Assembly: GCA_007922195.1 (NCBI GenBank)
Contig: ML682007.1
Coordinates: forward strand, 11,852,562-11,916,561
Reading direction: 5' to 3'
Length of the DNA: 64,000 bases
Source of the DNA: Podocnemis expansa
Lineage: Eukaryota > Chordata > Testudines > Podocnemididae
Shown here one piece after another: positions 61,061 through 64,000 of this stretch. The notes under the pieces were generated by a model that worked only from the letters and a program-made list of their open reading frames with translations, was not told the origin of the DNA and did no database searches. The position numbers and the translations under genes are program-made. Position 1 is the first letter of the stretch, and every line of letters starts with the position of its first letter.

Positions 61061-61405
61061 CTTGCTCACATGCTTAAAGTCTGACCCCTGGATGCTGGGT
61101 TGGGAATGTACTTTTCCTAGCTTGGATTGGCAGTGATCTTGGGGTGTTTTTGCCATCCTTTGCAGTGTGTGGTGTAGGTCACTTTCCAGGATTATCTGGG
61201 TATATCTCGTTTATTCATTTCTCTGCCATTGAAGAAGCCTCAGGCACGGGTAAACCTCAGTTCCTCCTACTCTCTGTGGCACATAACGATTTAGTCTAAT
61301 TTTGGGTTTGGGGTTTACTGTGCAAGTATGGGGTGGTTGGTGGCCAGTGATATACAGGAGATCAGTCTAAATGGTCTGGGTGGCCCCTTCTGTCTTGTGA
61401 CCTTT
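61061..61405 (+). mobile_element. CR1 3' end, diverged
   Basis: 'CTTGCTCACATGCTTAAAGT', 'GATTGGCAGTGATCTTGGGG', 'CCATCCTTTGCAGTGTGTGG' and 'GGTGGCCCCTTCTGTCTTGT' follow the CR1 3' untranslated order, more diverged than the copy at 44466. Confidence 0.65.
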
Positions 61406-62369
61406 ACATGAGACATAAACATGTGAAGGGGACAATTAACTTATTCCAAAATTATCATAAATGACACTTTGCCCTAGCCTTTAGTCAGCATCTTTGTAAT
61501 GTTTTTAACCAACCAGGAGAGTCCTCAAACAAGCTGATGCTATTCATCATAAGGCACACAGCAAGAAAATGTTCTTTAAAGGTATGTTTGGGAAAACATT
61601 AGTCTTTGTATGGAGATCTTGGTAGGGAAAGATTCTTGACATCTGCAATGTATTTTCAAAAACTGTACGACTTCCTTTTGGCAATTTGCAATCCAGTCAT
61701 CAGAGGGCAGAATTCACATATCTTATTTTCTATACAAGAGGTTCTTGTTATGAAAACATTAACAGGATAACAATTATTTGCGAGGATAAACAGTATTGGT
61801 TTTGAGATTTGTCATCTATATCTGTCTTGCACTGAGCTCAGAAAAGCAAACATTTGTAGAATTCAATGATAATCTGATAACTGAGTATTCAGGTGACCAG
61901 GGAGCTGGTGTGTAAGCCTTTTCTACAGCAAATGCCCTGTATTGCAGCTCCTCTGTCTTCCCCCTATCTCCTTTCTAGTTAGCTGCTTTTACCTGCTCCT
62001 ACTTGGCCCATTAGACCCACCACTGCAATGTGCAGATGCTTGAGACAGAAAGACACGATGGCCTCCAGAACCACTCTGAACCTTCATACATCAAGAAGAC
62101 AGATTCTAAATTTGCCACGTGTCAGAACCAGATCTCGCTCATCTTCCAAGCCGATGAGTATGGGTCTTCTTTATTCTTTCCTCTCGATACCATCAGAACT
62201 TCTGCTACTTGCAGCGTGATAGTTCCCGTAGTTTCTCTTTGCTTTTCAGCTGACTGACAGAGATGAAGCATGTCAGAACATACAGCATACCTCATTGGCG
62301 ATAGCTTGCCTTCTAGTGGCCAGGCATTTGATACCATTCTGCACAGGGAATTATTAGTTAAATTGTAAA
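61406..62369. other. Intron, nothing recognised
   Basis: AT-rich with short chance frames (62028-62257). Confidence 0.5.
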
Positions 62370-63998
62370 AGACATGGATTAATGTAAAAATAGAAAGATG
62401 GTTGAGGAACTGTTTAAAGGAGAGACTACAACACGTCATACTAAAAGGTGAACTCTCAGGCTGGAGGGAGGTCACAGGGACTGGTCTTGGGATCAGTCTT
62501 AATTAATCTTTTTATTACTAACCTTGGTACAAAAACTGGGAATGTGCTTATTAAGTTTGTGGGTAACACAAAATTGAAAGGTGTTGCCAATACAGGGATG
62601 GATCAGGATATCATGAAGAAAGTTCTGGGTGACCTTTTAAAATAGAATAATAGGAATAGGATGAAATTTAATAGAAGAAAGTGCAAGGTAATGTATGAAG
62701 GGACTAAGAACAAGAATTTTTGCTGTAAGCTTGGGACGCATCAGTTGGAAGTGACAGAGGAGGAGAAGCATAGGGGCATGCCAGTTGATCCCAGGATAAC
62801 TATGAACGGCCAGCATGGTATGGCTGTGAAAGAGCTAATGTGATCCTAGAATGCATCAGATGAGGTATTGCCTGTAGAGATAGAGAGATGTTAGTACCGT
62901 TACACAAGGCACTGGTGAGACCTCATCTGGAATATTGTGTGATCTTCTTGTCCCCCATGTTTAAGAAAGATGAATTCAAGCTGGAACAGGTGCAGAGAAG
63001 GGCTGCAAAGATGATCCATGAAATGGAAAACGTACCTTATGAGAGGTAATAAAGAGCTTGGCTTGTTTAGCCTAACCAAAAGAAGGTTGAGGGGAGATAT
63101 GACTGCTCTCTATAAATATATCAGAAGGATAAATATTAGGAAGGGAGAGGAATTATTTAAGTTCAGTACCAGTGTGGACACAAGAAGAAATGGATAAAAA
63201 CTGGCCATCAGGAAGTTTAGACTTGAAATTAGATGCGGGTTTATAAACATCAAAGAAGTAAAGTTCTGGAATAGCCTTTGTTGGGAAGCTGTGGAGGCAA
63301 GAAAAGCAGTCAGCTTCAAAACTGAGCTTGATAAATTTATGGAGGGGATAGTGTGATGGAACAGACTAGTTTGGCAATTGACTGATCTTTGACTGCCTAC
63401 CAGTGGAAGACATGTCAATGGTCTGAGATGAGACATTTGATGAGAGAGGTTCTGAGTTATTACAGAGAATTCTTTCTTGGGTATCTGGCTCGTGAGTCTT
63501 GCTCACATGCTGAAGATGTAACTGATTGCCATAGTTGGGGCTGGGAAAGACGTTTTCTTACCCAGAGCAGACTAACAAATGCTCTGCAGGTTTTTCACCT
63601 TCCTCTCTAGCATGGGGCACAGCTCATTTACTGGGGGATACTCTGTGCCTTCAAGTCTTTAAACTGTGATTTTAGAACTTTAATGACTTAGTTATAGGAC
63701 AGTGGTTCTCAGCCTTTTGCAGGTCATGACACCCTGCCAAGTGCCACGCTGCCTACAGGGCACACCAGCCCACTGAACCCCTCCGGGCGAAATCCAGCCA
63801 TCTCCCCAACTCTCTGCGACACACTTACTGCTGTGTGGTGACACAGTAATGTGTCCTGACACAGTAGTTGAGAGGCACTGGGTTAGAGGTTTATTACAGG
63901 AGTGGGCGGGAGATTCTGTAGCCTGCACTGTGCAGGAGCTTAGACTAGATGATCATATTGGTCCCTTCTGACCTGCATGTCTATGAGTCTATGAAACA
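62370..63998 (+). mobile_element. CR1 LINE 3' part, ORF2 remnant plus 3' UTR
   Basis: Order matches turtle CR1: 'GGAGAGACTACAACACGTCA', 'CTCAGGCTGGAGGGAGGTCA', 'ATAGGATGAAATTTAATAGA', 'ACGCATCAGTTGGAAGTGAC', 'GGTGAGACCTCATCTGGAAT', 'AGGTTGAGGGGAGATATGAC', 'GTACCAGTGTGGACACAAGA', then the 3' UTR to 'GACTAGATGATCATATTGGT' and 'CTATGAGTCTATGAAA'. Short frames such as MKFNRRKCKVMYEGTKN show the reverse transcriptase C-terminal end, but stops and frameshifts make it inactive. A hAT element (63700-63880) interrupts the 3' UTR. Confidence 0.88.
63700..63880 (+). mobile_element. hAT-type 181-bp element nested in CR1
   Basis: Starts CAGTGGTTCTCAGCC and ends GTTGAGAGGCACTG. CR1 'TTAGTTATAGGA' continues on the far side as 'GGTTAGAGGTTTATTACAGG', with an imperfect 8-bp duplication. 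Same family as 35667-35846. Confidence 0.78.
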
Positions 63999-64000
63999 GC

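Noticed and set aside
62448..62843. Short plus-strand frames resembling reverse transcriptase end
   Set aside because: They are pieces of an inactive CR1 ORF2, not a gene.

Overview
This window is vertebrate nuclear DNA, almost entirely intron. The repeat content points to a turtle (Testudines), with a crocodilian as the main alternative. It carries several broken CR1 LINEs of the turtle type, a tRNA-headed SINE with a CR1-like tail, CR1 3' ends of the form 'agactagatgatcat...', old MIR-like SINEs, a DIRS-like element, hAT-type non-autonomous transposons and fold-back Penelope-like repeats. There are no operons, phage genes or CRISPR arrays.

Only two exons can be supported with confidence, both on the + strand: 31835-32028 and 39888-40008. 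Together they encode the helix and the two EF-hand loops of a follistatin-like secreted protein, best matched to FSTL4 (FSTL5 is the alternative paralogue). The first ends and the second begins in phase 0. Between them, at 36164-36238, is a previously unannotated-looking 75-nt candidate cassette exon: pyrimidine tract, AG acceptor, exactly 25 open codons in phase 0, GTGAGC donor. If included it would place an R-I-K-R basic motif and one cysteine between the EF-hands. The upstream Kazal-domain exons and the downstream Ig-domain exons were not seen, so the window lies inside a large gene, with at least 31 kb of intron before the first exon and 24 kb after the last.

Layout: 1-31834 is upstream intron with hAT elements (351-577, 13982-14307, 16153-16551), a palindrome-rich MITE (2488-2855), a Penelope-like copy (6788-7006), a minus-strand CR1 (11440-12325), an unexplained protein-like minus-strand reading frame (15183-15575), a CR1 broken by several later insertions (19385-21470), and a GC-rich block with a minus-strand TATA box, protein-like frames, tandem repeats and a poly(A) signal (23940-25780). 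32029-39887 is the intron between the two exons and holds the candidate cassette exon, hAT/MITE copies and a Penelope-like element inserted into a MITE. 40009-64000 is downstream intron with a DIRS-like remnant (41165-42395), a SINE (42405-42540), CR1 pieces, a second Penelope-like copy with a perfect 13-bp target duplication (46018-46272), and a 1.6-kb CR1 at the right edge (62370-63998) carrying a nested hAT element.

The most interesting items are the candidate cassette exon, the hammerhead-ribozyme-like cores in the fold-back repeats, and the two protein-like minus-strand segments. Family names rest on reading and recall, without database searches.
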